Source: Chloroflexia bacterium (GTDB lineage Bacteria > Chloroflexota > Chloroflexia > QHBQ01 > JADMIH01). Taken from it: 5,777 nucleotides of DNA. Positions 1 to 5,064 of the stretch are shown here, one piece after another (position 1 is the stretch's first letter; each line of letters begins with the position of its first letter). The stretch is taken from the NCBI GenBank assembly GCA_025927935.1, contig JAICKM010000469.1, positions 1 through 5,777 on the forward strand. Direction: 5' to 3'. Both the position numbers and the translations under genes were made by a program. The notes beneath the pieces are model-generated. The model was not told where the DNA came from. It ran no database searches and was given only the letters and a program-made list of their open reading frames with translations.

Positions 1-1
1 C

Positions 2-1975
2 AACCAGCTTGCCTATGCGCCGAGCATCTCGAACACAGCCATCGTGGGCACCAATGACGGCAACGTGCAATATGGCTTCGGCCTGGGCCGTGGCGCCGCG
101 AACCCGGCGACCTGGGTCAACGTCACTGGCGGCAACACCGTCCTGCCGAACCGCCCGATCCTCGATGTGACCATCGATCCCAGCACCCCGACCACTGCCT
201 ATGCATCGGTGGGTGGCTTCAACGCCAACACGCCGGGCACGCCCGGCCACATCTTCCAGGTCGTTTGCAGCGCGACCTGCGCCTCCTTCACCTGGGCCGA
301 CAAGACCGGTAACCTGCCCGACATCCCGGCGGACTCGATCATCGCCAACCCGCGCTTCCCGCAGCAGGTCTTCGCGGGCACCGACTTCGGCCTCTACTTC
401 ACCAACGACATCACCGTGGCCTCGCCGGTCTGGTATCGCTTCCAGAACGGGCTGCCGAACGTGATGATCTGGGACATGCAGATCGACCGCGGGGCCACGA
501 CCCTCTCCGTCTGGACGCGGGGCCGCGGCGCCTATGTCTGGCCGCTGCCGGATGCGCCGGTGAAGGGCAGCCAGGCGATCAGCTTCGCCCCCCTGGCCGA
601 CAAGACCTTCGGCGACGCGGACTTCGCCGTGAACGCGACGGCGACCTCTGGCCTGCCGGTTAGCCTCAGCGCCAGCGGGGCCTGCACCGTCTCCGGCAGC
701 ACAGTCCATATCACCGGCGCCGGCTCCTGCACCATCACCGCCACCCAGGACGGCGACGAGAACTACTACGCGGCGACCACGGTCGTCCGGACGTTTAACA
801 TCGCCCGCCGGACCACTACAACGCTGTTGACCGTGACGCCGTCGAGCGTGCAGTATAGCGACGTGGTCGCCATCAGCGCCGCCGTAAGCCCCAGCAGCGC
901 GGGCGGGCAGACGCTGACGGGCGGCGTGGAGTTCTTCCTGAACAACGTTTCCCTGGGCGTGGTGCCGCTGGATGCGGACGGTAACGCCGCGCTCGACCCG
1001 ATGCAGATCACGCTGGCCCCGAACAGCACCGGCTATGACGTGCGGGCCGAGTTCACGACCAGCAACGCCAATTTCACCGACAGCAGCAGCCAGACGCGCA
1101 AGCTCCCCGTCCTGCAGGAGGATGCGCGGGCTTACTACATCGGCAACATGCTCTTCTGGGGCACCACCACCAGCGCCACCTCGGCGAACGTGTCCCTGGC
1201 GGCCACGATCAAGGACATCACCGCGGTGCCCGGCGATCCCGCCTACGACGCCAGCGCCGGCGATGTCCGCAAGGCGACCGTCACCTTCGTCAATCGAGAC
1301 AGCGCCAACGCGCCCATCGTCGGCTGCGCTAACTTGCCCATCATGCTGGTCAATGGCGCCGACCTGACGACCGGCACGGCGACCTGCGCCACCACGCTGC
1401 CGATCAGCAGCAGCGGGGCATCGCAATACAACATCGGCATCGTGGTGAGCGGCTACTACAGTCGCAACGACGCCGCGGACGATGTGGTCATCGATGTCGC
1501 GCAGCCCCTGACGACGAACTTCTTCACCGGGGGCGGCTACCTGACCATGAGCAACTCCGCCGGGCTGAAGGCCGGCGACGCGGGGTCGAAGACGAACTTC
1601 GGGTTCCACGTCAAATACAACCGGGCGGGGACGAATCTGCAAGGCAACACGAACATCATCGTGCGCAGTGGCGGCCGGGTCTACCAGATCAAGAGCAACT
1701 CGCTCTCCTCGATGACGGTGAACCCGGCGACCGGCCAGGCGACGTTCAACGCCAAAGCCAACATCCAGGACATCACCAATCCGCAGAACCCCGTCACGGT
1801 CGAAGGCAATGCATCCCTGCAACTGACGATGACCGACCGGGGCGAACCGGGCGCGAACGATACACTGGGCATCACCGTCTGGAATAAGAACGGCGCCCTC
1901 TGGTACGCCAGCAACTGGAACGGCACCCGCACCGTGGAGCAAGTCCTGGGCGGCGGAAACCTGGCCGTCCACTAA
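2..1975 (+). CDS. C-terminal part of a large secreted beta-propeller / Ig-like protein (5' end outside window)
   Basis: The reading frame is open from base 2 with no stop upstream, so the GTG at 44 is internal and the gene starts before the window; 657 residues are visible. Visible residues 1-180 look like the last blades of a sialidase/BNR-type propeller: repeated D-x-x-x-DP-S-T-P-T-T-A-Y phrases, AGTDFGLYFTND (125-136), GLPNV (150-154) and a closing RGRGAYVW (173-180). Residues about 190-269 form an Ig-like (MBG-type) module with the QAISFAPLADKTFGDADF opening and a Cys pair in the GACTVSG...GAGSCTITA phrase. Residues about 270-370 form a second Ig-like module (PSSVQYSDVVAISAAVSP, GGVEFFLNN). 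Residues 371-500 are beta-rich and unassigned. Residues 505-657 (TGGGYL, KTNFGFHVKYN, WNKNGALWYASNW) resemble the domain named post-COAP-1. No membrane anchor or sortase motif is seen at the C-terminus. The protein is inferred to be extracellular; catalytic activity is unknown because the N-terminus is missing. Confidence 0.88.
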   Translation, partial: NQLAYAPSISNTAIVGTNDGNVQYGFGLGRGAANPATWVNVTGGNTVLPNRPILDVTIDPSTPTTAYASVGGFNANTPGTPGHIFQVVCSATCASFTWADKTGNLPDIPADSIIANPRFPQQVFAGTDFGLYFTNDITVASPVWYRFQNGLPNVMIWDMQIDRGATTLSVWTRGRGAYVWPLPDAPVKGSQAISFAPLADKTFGDADFAVNATATSGLPVSLSASGACTVSGSTVHITGAGSCTITATQDGDENYYAATTVVRTFNIARRTTTTLLTVTPSSVQYSDVVAISAAVSPSSAGGQTLTGGVEFFLNNVSLGVVPLDADGNAALDPMQITLAPNSTGYDVRAEFTTSNANFTDSSSQTRKLPVLQEDARAYYIGNMLFWGTTTSATSANVSLAATIKDITAVPGDPAYDASAGDVRKATVTFVNRDSANAPIVGCANLPIMLVNGADLTTGTATCATTLPISSSGASQYNIGIVVSGYYSRNDAADDVVIDVAQPLTTNFFTGGGYLTMSNSAGLKAGDAGSKTNFGFHVKYNRAGTNLQGNTNIIVRSGGRVYQIKSNSLSSMTVNPATGQATFNAKANIQDITNPQNPVTVEGNASLQLTMTDRGEPGANDTLGITVWNKNGALWYASNWNGTRTVEQVLGGGNLAVH

Positions 1976-1983
1976 GCTAAACT

Positions 1984-2021
1984 GGCTCCCGATCCGGGCA
2001 AGCAAGCCCGGATCGGGAGCC
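1984..2021 (+). terminator. 16-bp perfect hairpin just after the surface-protein gene
   Basis: A perfect 16-bp inverted repeat (1984-1999 with 2006-2021; left arm GGCTCCCGATCCGGGC) encloses the 6-nt loop AAGCAA. It begins 9 nt after the TAA stop. The stem is very GC-rich but no T-tract follows, so it is either a U-less terminator or a 3'-end stabilising hairpin. Its position fits the end of the upstream transcript. Confidence 0.65.
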
Positions 2022-2045
2022 GATCACCACTCCCCCATATAGCCG

Positions 2046-2078
2046 GCCGGGCGATGGACGTGTGATCCATCGCCCGGC
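2046..2078 (+). terminator. Second tandem hairpin, 13 bp
   Basis: A perfect 13-bp inverted repeat (2046-2058 with 2066-2078; left arm GCCGGGCGATGGA) encloses a 7-nt loop and lies 24 nt after the first hairpin. Only two Ts follow. Together the two look like a tandem transcription-termination or mRNA 3'-end structure. The arms are unrelated in sequence to the first hairpin, so this is not a simple duplication. Confidence 0.5.
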
Positions 2079-2374
2079 TTGGGGTTCCCGGCGGCGGGTC
2101 GGCCCGCTATCCTGATTCCGGTTCCCTATACAGCACTCCACGCCCCTTTCTGACCCGGCCACCGCGCCGACTCGCCACTTTGCAAACTGGGATGCACCAC
2201 CCGCTACTTTTGGTCCGGATCCGGCGTTGGTGGGGATGTGGACCAGACTCGGTGAGCCACGCCGCCTCGCGGCGCGGACCTGGCCCACGAAGACCGCGGG
2301 AGAGCTACGAGGCGCCGTAGCCGGAACCTGATGCGGTACCTGCGCTGTGCCCACACTATTAGGCAAAGGAGAAG
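2079..2374 (+). other. Gene-free leader with several hairpins, no assigned RNA family
   Basis: About 300 nt separate the tandem hairpins from the next gene. I see three local stems: TTTGGTCC (2209-2216) with 2240-2247 (one G-T pair), CGCCGC (2260-2265) with 2269-2274 around a CTC loop, and GCTACG (2304-2309) with 2316-2321. CGCGG (2273-2277) can also pair with 2294-2298, but this competes with the second stem. The spacing could suit a structured 5' leader RNA of the sorted surface protein, but the sequence does not carry the conserved blocks of riboswitches I know. No convincing -35/-10 promoter was found, although one for the following gene should lie here. The minus-strand open frame across 1977-2366 has no family features and is not called. 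Confidence 0.35.
2367..2371 (+). promoter_or_regulatory. Shine-Dalgarno AGGAG that decides between two ATGs
   Basis: AGGAG at 2367-2371 lies 3 nt before an ATG at 2375 and 9 nt before an in-frame ATG at 2381. The 9-nt spacing is closer to the usual range, so 2381 is preferred. The two proteins differ only by the N-terminal Met-Ile. Confidence 0.7.
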
Positions 2375-2380
2375 ATGATC

Positions 2381-3064
2381 ATGCGATCCGTTCGTTTGCT
2401 GCTCGGGCTTGTGCTATTCGGAACCTTATTCGCCCTGCTCGCTATCGCGGGAGCCGGGAGGGCGGCGGCCCAGGCCACCCAGCCCCCCGATCTGGCGCAG
2501 TTTGGCTATCCCACGGTGGCCGCGTCGGTCACGTTCACGCCGGGGCAAGCCGCCACTCTGACGGCAGGAAACCAGCAGGTGGTGCTGCCGGCGGATTTCA
2601 TCAGTAAGACGGTCACATTCGAGTTGCTCACCGGCGACCCAAGCTTCTTCACGCCGCTGCTGGAGAGCGACGACCAAGGGCGGCCCATCGTGGCAGCCTG
2701 GGCGTTCCGTGTGACCGATCCCGCCACCAACCAGCGCGTTGGGCGCTTCGACAAGCCGGTGCAGTGGAGCGTCACCGACGCGCGCATCGGGGCCGGGAGC
2801 AGCGTCTATAACACCAGCCCGGCCAACCCACCGGTTGTCACCGAAAACTCCACACCGGGCACGGTCACGGGCACCACGTTCGCGCACCCGTTCGGCGGGG
2901 CCGGCGTGGGCTGGCTGGCGCTCGGCCCGACCCCGGCCATCGGCATGCCGCGCACCGGCAGCCCCGACCTGGGCACGGATTGGGGGATGGGGCTGGTCTT
3001 GCTCGCCGGTCTCGCGTGTATCATGGCAGGCGTGGTCGCTCGCCGGCAGCGCGTGCGCCGGTAG
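2381..3064 (+). CDS. Exported hypothetical protein with MPRTG sortase-type cell-wall sorting signal
   Basis: The protein has 227 residues from the ATG at 2381 (229 if the ATG at 2375 is used). Its N-terminus is a classic signal peptide: MRSVR, then a hydrophobic LLLGLVLFGTLFALLAIAGAG core, with likely cleavage near AAAQA/TQ (about residue 33). The mature part (about 34-185) is beta-rich, without Cys, and with Pro/Thr/Ser-rich stretches; I do not recognise its family. At the C-terminus MPRTG (189-193, bases 2945-2959) is followed by a short linker, a hydrophobic segment (about 201-219) and RRQRVRR. This is the LPXTG-type tripartite sorting signal with Met in place of Leu. Known biology of such signals implies cleavage after Thr by a sortase and covalent surface attachment, but no sortase gene is in the window. 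An intrinsic terminator follows 42 nt after the stop, so it is probably the last gene of its transcript. Function unknown; surface location is well supported. Confidence 0.85.
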   Translation: MRSVRLLLGLVLFGTLFALLAIAGAGRAAAQATQPPDLAQFGYPTVAASVTFTPGQAATLTAGNQQVVLPADFISKTVTFELLTGDPSFFTPLLESDDQGRPIVAAWAFRVTDPATNQRVGRFDKPVQWSVTDARIGAGSSVYNTSPANPPVVTENSTPGTVTGTTFAHPFGGAGVGWLALGPTPAIGMPRTGSPDLGTDWGMGLVLLAGLACIMAGVVARRQRVRR

Positions 3065-3106
3065 GTTAAGCAGCCGCGCATACGGCCTAAAGTTGGCATA
3101 CGATCC

Positions 3107-3140
3107 CGGCACCGGCAGCGAATCTGCCGGTGCCGTTTCT
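3107..3140 (+). terminator. Rho-independent terminator
   Basis: A perfect 12-bp stem (3107-3118 with 3124-3135; left arm CGGCACCGGCAG) with a 5-nt loop CGAAT is followed directly by TTTCT. It sits 42 nt after the stop of the MPRTG protein gene and just before the promoter of the next gene, so it insulates the two transcripts. Confidence 0.85.
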
Positions 3141-3148
3141 GCCGGCTT

Positions 3149-3175
3149 TTGATCTCGGTATCATGCGGCTATAAT
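3149..3175 (+). promoter_or_regulatory. Sigma-70-type promoter for the VOC gene
   Basis: A perfect TATAAT -10 box lies at 3170-3175. The best -35 candidates are TTGATC at 3149-3154 (15-nt spacer) or TTTTGA at 3147-3152 (17-nt spacer); both are weak matches. Transcription would start near 3182, giving a 5' UTR of about 48 nt with GGAGG at 3215-3219. Confidence 0.65.
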
Positions 3176-3229
3176 AGGGGGTAGGCAAGAATAGACAACG
3201 CGGCCCGCTTACCTGGAGGGTTCTAAACT

Positions 3230-3757
3230 ATGGCAGACACCAAGCTCCCGGCGGAAACCCGCATCGGGCATGTACACTTGAAGGTGGCCGACCTGGAGCG
3301 CGCGATAGGCTTTTATCGCGATCTCCTGGGCTTCGATCTGATCACCAACATGGGCACCGCCGCCTTTCTCTCCGCCGGAGGGTACCATCACCATATTGGA
3401 TTGAATACCTGGGAAAGTGAGGGCGGCACACCTCCGGCGCCGGGCACCACGGGGCTGTATCACTTTGCCATCAACTATCCGGCGCGGCGCGACCTGGCCG
3501 CCGCGCTCAAGCGTCTGCTGGACGGCGGCTGGGGTATTGACGGCGCATCCGATCACGGCACCCACGAGGCGATCTATCTGCACGACCCAGATCACAACGG
3601 CATCGAACTGGCCTGGGACCGCACGCCGGACGAGTGGCCGCGCCGCAACAGTGAGCTTGTCTTCAGCCGCAAGCCGCTCGATTTCGCGGGCCTGCTCGGC
3701 GAACTGGCGGAACCGGACGCGGCCCGCCATCTGCCGTACCTGGGGCAATACACCTGA
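3230..3757 (+). CDS. VOC-family metalloenzyme, one-module glyoxalase / CatE-like extradiol dioxygenase homologue
   Basis: The 175-residue protein starts at an ATG 10 nt after GGAGG (3215-3219). It opens with the vicinal-oxygen-chelate signature GHVHLKVADLERAIGFYRDL (13-32) and contains YHHHIGLNTW (52-61), GLYHFAINYP (75-84) and the closing DPDHNGIELAWD (119-130). His16, His78 and Glu126 sit where the 2-His-1-Glu metal ligands of VOC enzymes normally lie, so metal binding is likely. The wording is close to the N-terminal module of CatE-type catechol-2,3-dioxygenase homologues, which are usually about 280 residues with two modules. This protein stops after one module plus a short tail (EWPRRN, then PLDFAGLLGEL). 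The substrate cannot be read from sequence: a small cytosolic dioxygenase, lyase or isomerase, or a resistance protein, are all possible. It has its own promoter and converges on holB, so it is probably transcribed alone. Confidence 0.9.
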   Translation: MADTKLPAETRIGHVHLKVADLERAIGFYRDLLGFDLITNMGTAAFLSAGGYHHHIGLNTWESEGGTPPAPGTTGLYHFAINYPARRDLAAALKRLLDGGWGIDGASDHGTHEAIYLHDPDHNGIELAWDRTPDEWPRRNSELVFSRKPLDFAGLLGELAEPDAARHLPYLGQYT

Positions 3758-3768
3758 CGCTGCGTCAG
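3754..3768 (+). other. Small hairpin over the VOC stop codon
   Basis: CTGACG (3754-3759) pairs with CGTCAG (3763-3768) across a CTG loop, overlapping the TGA stop. A further CAGACT/AGTCTG pair (3766-3771 with 3790-3795) follows. No T-tract is present, so a terminator role is only possible. Confidence 0.3.
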
Positions 3769-3804
3769 ACTATCCGTGGCGGACAAGTGAGTCTGGTGGG
3801 CGGC

Positions 3805-3825
3805 GGGCCGGTTTCAAACTGGCCC
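3805..3825. repeat. Palindrome in the convergent intergenic gap, REP-like or bidirectional terminator
   Basis: GGGCCGGT (3805-3812) pairs with ACTGGCCC (3818-3825), including one G-T pair, around TTCAA; GCGG (3800-3803) and CCGC (3831-3834) could extend it with bulges. It lies between two convergent genes, where a hairpin readable on both strands would end both transcripts, but neither side has a T-tract. The GTTTCAAAC-type core flanked by GGGGCC/GGCCCC resembles dispersed palindromes I associate with Chloroflexota genomes; this is from memory and unverified. Confidence 0.45.
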
Positions 3826-3862
3826 CTACACCGCAAAACCAGCGGGCCAGGTCAGGGGAAAA

Positions 3863-4930
3863 TCAGCCGGGCATGGCGAGGAGCAAGCTCTCCAGGGCCA
3901 GCCGTGGGCTGACGTTCTGCTCGAGTTGCTCCTGGGTGGCGGTGACGGCGCTGAGGAAGGCACCGATTTGGCGCGGGGTAAAGGGCGCGGCGCTCTGTTC
4001 CAGCGCCGCGCCCCGGTCGGTGTTCTGCACCAGGTCCAGGCAGCCCACCCGCACAACAAGCATGTCACGCCACCAGATGGCGAGTTGGATCATCATGTCG
4101 AGTACGCTCTGCCGGTCGGACGAGAAACGCCCGGCCCATTCAGCGGCGAAGGCGAAGCGGGCCGGCAAATCGGCGGCGGGCAGGCGGGCCAGCGCATCCA
4201 GCAACTCGGCGCGCTCGGTCAGCCGGTCGGGGTGAGCGGCGGTCTCGAACGCCCAGCCCAGTCGCCCCCCAGAGATGGCCGCCAGCAGCGTGGCCTGGTC
4301 CTCCGCGATGCCTTGCGCGCGCAACGCCGCCGCCACATCCGCGCGGCTCAACGGGCGGAGCGGGATGGCCTGCACACGGGACAGGATCGTCTGCGGCATG
4401 CTGCCGGGATCGGCGGCGAGCAGCAGGATCACCGCGTAGGGCGGCGGCTCCTCCAGGGTTTTCAACAGCGCGTTGGCGGCGGGCAAGCTGAGGGTATCGG
4501 CGTCCTCGACCACGGCCACCCGCCAGCGGCTCTCATAAGGCCGCAGGCTCAGGCTGCTTTGCAGAGCGCGGATGGTGGCGATGGACAGCTCTTTGTTGAC
4601 CCGGCCTTGCTGCTCCGGATCGGCGGCTTGGCGGGCCAGGTTGTACCAGTCCACGTCGGGATAAGTGCCGCGGGCGATGAGCCGGCAGGGGCGGCAGCGG
4701 CCGCACGGCACATCGGGCGCGCGCTGCGCATCTCCGTCCAGGGCATCGGGCGCGCCCTGGCAGTTCAGAGCCTGCGCGAAGAGGCGGGCCAGCGTCGCCT
4801 TACCCACCTGCGGCGGGCCGATCAGCAAATAGGCGTGCGCGAGATGCCCGCCGGCCAGCGCGCGGCGTAGCTGGGCCACCGCCGCCTGGTGGCCGGCGAC
4901 CGGCCACGATTCTACCGCGGTCCCGGTCAC
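3863..4930 (-). CDS. holB: DNA polymerase III subunit delta' (clamp loader)
   Basis: The 355-residue protein begins at a GTG (4930-4928) and matches the usual delta-prime length. It opens with the family phrase around GHQAAVAQLRRAL...HAYLLIGPP. The P-loop GPPQVGKA (38-45) has Ala where active AAA+ ATPases have Ser/Thr, as expected for the non-hydrolysing delta-prime. Cys57, Cys76, Cys79 and Cys82 (PCGRCRPC) form the zinc module. VAVVEDADTL (138-147) is the Walker-B-like strand, followed by ANALLKTLEEPP (152-163) and the sensor strand ending ILSRVQAIP (182-190; SRV in place of SRC). The C-terminal region is helical and collar-like. Delta-prime is the stator of the complex that loads the beta sliding clamp at the replication fork in the cytoplasm. 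The start is preceded by GAGGGA at 9-nt spacing, inside a duplicated 16-bp segment. The likely cotranscribed upstream gene is the NERD-like one; the palindrome between them could reduce read-through. Confidence 0.93.
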   Translation of the reverse strand: MTGTAVESWPVAGHQAAVAQLRRALAGGHLAHAYLLIGPPQVGKATLARLFAQALNCQGAPDALDGDAQRAPDVPCGRCRPCRLIARGTYPDVDWYNLARQAADPEQQGRVNKELSIATIRALQSSLSLRPYESRWRVAVVEDADTLSLPAANALLKTLEEPPPYAVILLLAADPGSMPQTILSRVQAIPLRPLSRADVAAALRAQGIAEDQATLLAAISGGRLGWAFETAAHPDRLTERAELLDALARLPAADLPARFAFAAEWAGRFSSDRQSVLDMMIQLAIWWRDMLVVRVGCLDLVQNTDRGAALEQSAAPFTPRQIGAFLSAVTATQEQLEQNVSPRLALESLLLAMPG

Positions 4931-4945
4931 GCTCAGGAGTCCCTC
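4930..4945. repeat. Direct repeat, holB-side copy (putative target duplication)
   Basis: CGCTCAGGAGTCCCTC matches 5049-5064 at 15 of 16 bases. Read on the minus strand it supplies the GAGGGA ribosome-binding site of holB and contains a TGA (4935-4933) two bases before the GTG. It is therefore a fossil copy of the end of the upstream gene. Confidence 0.75.
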
Positions 4946-5048
4946 AAGTGCTGAGTTGTCACTCTGAGCGCAGCGAAGAGTCTCGTCTTTGCCCGAACGA
5001 GACGAGACTCTTCGCTGCGCTCAGAGTGACAATGGAAGCTTGACATAC
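4946..5048. mobile_element. Putative small palindromic (MITE/REP-like) insertion between NERD-like gene and holB
   Basis: This 103-nt segment is bounded by the 16-bp direct repeat and consists mostly of a perfect 33-bp inverted repeat. It has no coding capacity. A short, palindromic, non-coding sequence flanked by a target-like duplication fits a non-autonomous element moved in trans. The duplication is long for a typical MITE, and the outer 8-16 nt on each side of the palindrome are not inverted copies of one another, so the exact element ends are uncertain. Confidence 0.45.
4956..5032. repeat. Perfect 33-bp inverted repeat with 11-nt loop
   Basis: Arms 4956-4988 and 5000-5032 are exact reverse complements; the left arm begins TTGTCACTCTGAGCGCAGCG. 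The loop is TTGCCCGAACG. The CTCTGAGCGCAGCGAAGAGTCTC wording belongs to a motif family that I recall as dispersed in many intergenic regions of Chloroflexota and some other bacteria. In RNA it would form a very stable hairpin between two same-strand genes. Confidence 0.92.
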
Positions 5049-5064
5049 CGCTCAGGAGTCCTTC
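5049..5064. repeat. Direct repeat, NERD-like-gene-side copy
   Basis: CGCTCAGGAGTCCTTC is the second copy of the 16-bp repeat. On the minus strand it encodes the last residues Asp-Ser and the TGA stop (5054-5052) of the NERD-like gene. Its AAGGA could once have been the ribosome-binding site of holB. Confidence 0.75.

Noticed and set aside
44..1975. GTG at 44 as the real start of the surface-protein gene
   Set aside because: The frame is open upstream to the window edge and the residues before 44 continue the propeller pattern; no ribosome-binding site precedes the GTG.
2253..2300. Cobalamin- or SAM-riboswitch-like pieces (GCCAC, CGAAGACC, CTGGCCC)
   Set aside because: The short matches are not in the order or company required by either family, and the key conserved blocks (GGCAACC for SAM; the full GCCACTG with the B12-box context for cobalamin) are absent.
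2322..2350. TPP riboswitch-like GAACCTGAT phrase
   Set aside because: The phrase resembles part of the thi-box, but the CTGAGA block and the GGATAATGCCAGCG-like partner are missing, and the downstream gene has no link to thiamine.
1977..2366. Minus-strand 129-residue open frame in the intergenic stretch
   Set aside because: It reads through both tandem hairpins, has no family-like motif and a composition typical of GC-rich non-coding sequence, and lies opposite the leader of a well-supported gene.
2426..3112. Minus-strand 228-residue open frame opposite the MPRTG protein gene
   Set aside because: The plus-strand frame has a signal peptide, sorting signal and Shine-Dalgarno. The antisense frame is Arg/Gly/His-rich with no recognisable motif and crosses the intrinsic terminator arm.
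3417..4235. Plus-strand 272-residue open frame overlapping the VOC gene and holB
   Set aside because: It spans the VOC stop, the convergent palindrome and the end of holB out of frame with both, and has an Arg/Ser-rich shadow composition.
3926..4870. Plus-strand 314-residue open frame opposite holB
   Set aside because: It is a mirror frame of a clear holB gene with conserved motifs; its translation is Gly/Arg/Gln-rich and shows no domain.
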